Source: UBA7236 sp035439505 (GTDB lineage: Bacteria > Bacteroidota > Bacteroidia > Chitinophagales > BACL12). Taken from it: a stretch of DNA of 64,000 bases. Of this stretch, positions 63,321-64,000 are shown piece by piece. Where the stretch lies: the NCBI GenBank assembly GCA_035439505.1, contig DAORKJ010000002.1:36740-100739 (forward strand). The letters are read 5' to 3'. Numbering within the stretch: the first letter of the stretch is position 1; every line of letters begins with the position of its first letter. The notes under the pieces were generated by a model. That model ran no database searches. It had not been told where the DNA came from and saw only the letters and a list, made by a program, of their open reading frames with translations. The position numbers and the translations under genes were made by a program.

Positions 63321-64000
63321 GTGAAGCAAAAAAATTTGCCGATGAATAACAGCCAACAACCTGCAATTAAGCCAGTAAAGTCAATTTTAATTTCACAGCC
63401 CAAGCCCCCTGAAATTCCTAAATCACCATATCAGGATTTGGCTGAGAAATATAAAATCAAAATCGACTTTCGTCAGTTTATTCAGGTAAGGGGACTAGCG
63501 GCTAAAGACTTCAGAAAACAACGAATCAATATTCTCGATTACACTGCAGTTATTTTTACCAGCCGAAATGCTATCGACCATTTTTTCAGAATTTGTGAAG
63601 AACTCCGCATTCGTATGCCGGAAATGACCAAATATTTTTGTGTCACTGAAGCTATTGCGGTTTATCTCCAAAAATATATTCAATACCGCAAACGCAAAGT
63701 ATTTTACGGCGCTGGTAAAGAAACTGAATTATTTGATTTGCTTAAAAAGCACCTTTCAGAAAAATTTATTTTTCCATGTACTGTCAATCATAAAGACGTA
63801 TACACCGAATACCTCAAAAATAATAATGCCGATTTTGTTGAAGCTATGATGTATGAAACTGTAGCGGCAGACCTTACCGACATGAAAGGAAAAATCGGTT
63901 ACGACATGATTGTATTGTTTACACCTACAGGTGTTGCAAGTTTATTCCAAAATTTCCCTGATTTTGAACAAGGCGATCTTCGCATTGGTTGTATGGGCAG
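63321..64000 (+). CDS. hemD: Uroporphyrinogen-III synthase-like protein, 5' part (3' end outside window)
   Basis: Open frame to the end of the window, 226 codons visible. The start may be GTG 63321, directly after the DUF4271 stop, or ATG 63342. Segments ILDYTAVIFTSRNAIDHFFR, YFCVTEAIAVYLQKYI and YDMIVLFTPTGVASLFQNF match the HemD fold (uroporphyrinogen III synthase, tetrapyrrole pathway). It lies near hemW, fitting heme biosynthesis. C-terminal part is missing. Confidence 0.85.
   Translation, partial: MKQKNLPMNNSQQPAIKPVKSILISQPKPPEIPKSPYQDLAEKYKIKIDFRQFIQVRGLAAKDFRKQRINILDYTAVIFTSRNAIDHFFRICEELRIRMPEMTKYFCVTEAIAVYLQKYIQYRKRKVFYGAGKETELFDLLKKHLSEKFIFPCTVNHKDVYTEYLKNNNADFVEAMMYETVAADLTDMKGKIGYDMIVLFTPTGVASLFQNFPDFEQGDLRIGCMG

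Overview
The window is a 64 kb stretch of a low-GC Bacteroidota chromosome, probably Chitinophagales/Saprospiria-like, from a draft or metagenome assembly with two runs of 100 N. The lineage call rests on Bacteroidota -7 promoter boxes (TAnnTTTG) just upstream of several genes, weak or absent Shine-Dalgarno sequences, Bacteroidota-typical families (DUF6029, Omp28-like lipoprotein, DUF4271, two OprO/P-type porins) and the zapA/rny/pheT arrangement. I saw no tRNA, rRNA, CRISPR array, insertion sequence or prophage.

Layout. 1-5530: end of an aa3-type cytochrome c oxidase cluster (subunit I fragment, heme O synthase, two subunit III genes, subunit IV, two SCO-like proteins, a DUF420 assembly protein, a small CxxC membrane protein). 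5534-8736: an SDR oxidoreductase and priA. 8757-19312: an Rrf2-type regulator, an OprO/P-type porin, two paralogous PstS-like binding proteins, a PstCAB-like ABC transporter, and divergent units for a 1-Cys peroxiredoxin plus FAD/NAD(P) protein and an SLC13-type permease. 19342-27853: P-type ATPase, glycosyl-phosphotransferase unit, lnt, inositol-phosphatase family. 27905-34031: phosphate block (Pit, DUF47, then pstS-pstC-pstA-pstB-phoU). 34246-36652: fasciclin protein and a three-gene Cys/His-containing envelope unit. 37136-42417: rny, zapA, a coiled-coil gene, pheT, a small hypothetical gene. 42429-52662: an 11-gene complex I operon (nuoA-D, H-N) without nuoEFG. 53079-64000: a second porin, Omp28/DUF6029/TlpA, an S9 peptidase, hemW, a BamA-like gene broken by a gap, DUF4271, and a partial hemD-like gene.

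The most interesting signal is a pair of parallel anion-uptake systems with different control. The second pst operon (29826) and the second porin (53079) carry matching Pho-box-like direct repeats (7-bp repeats, 11-bp period), each set 19 bp before a -7 box. The first pst-like operon, the first porin, the peroxiredoxin and the SLC13 permease lack that signal. They instead share an AT-rich operator-like element (consensus near AATCTATNAAANCTATAG), next to an Rrf2 regulator gene. I infer an Rrf2-controlled regulon for an oxyanion other than phosphate, with sulfate the leading candidate. The sequence does not prove the substrate.

Two assembly points affect annotation. The N-run inside nuoH is flanked by an identical 55-bp sequence on both sides, so it is almost certainly a false gap; collapsing it restores one 358-residue protein. 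The N-run inside the BamA-like gene has no flanking overlap, and the reading frames on its two sides disagree, so its true length is not 100.
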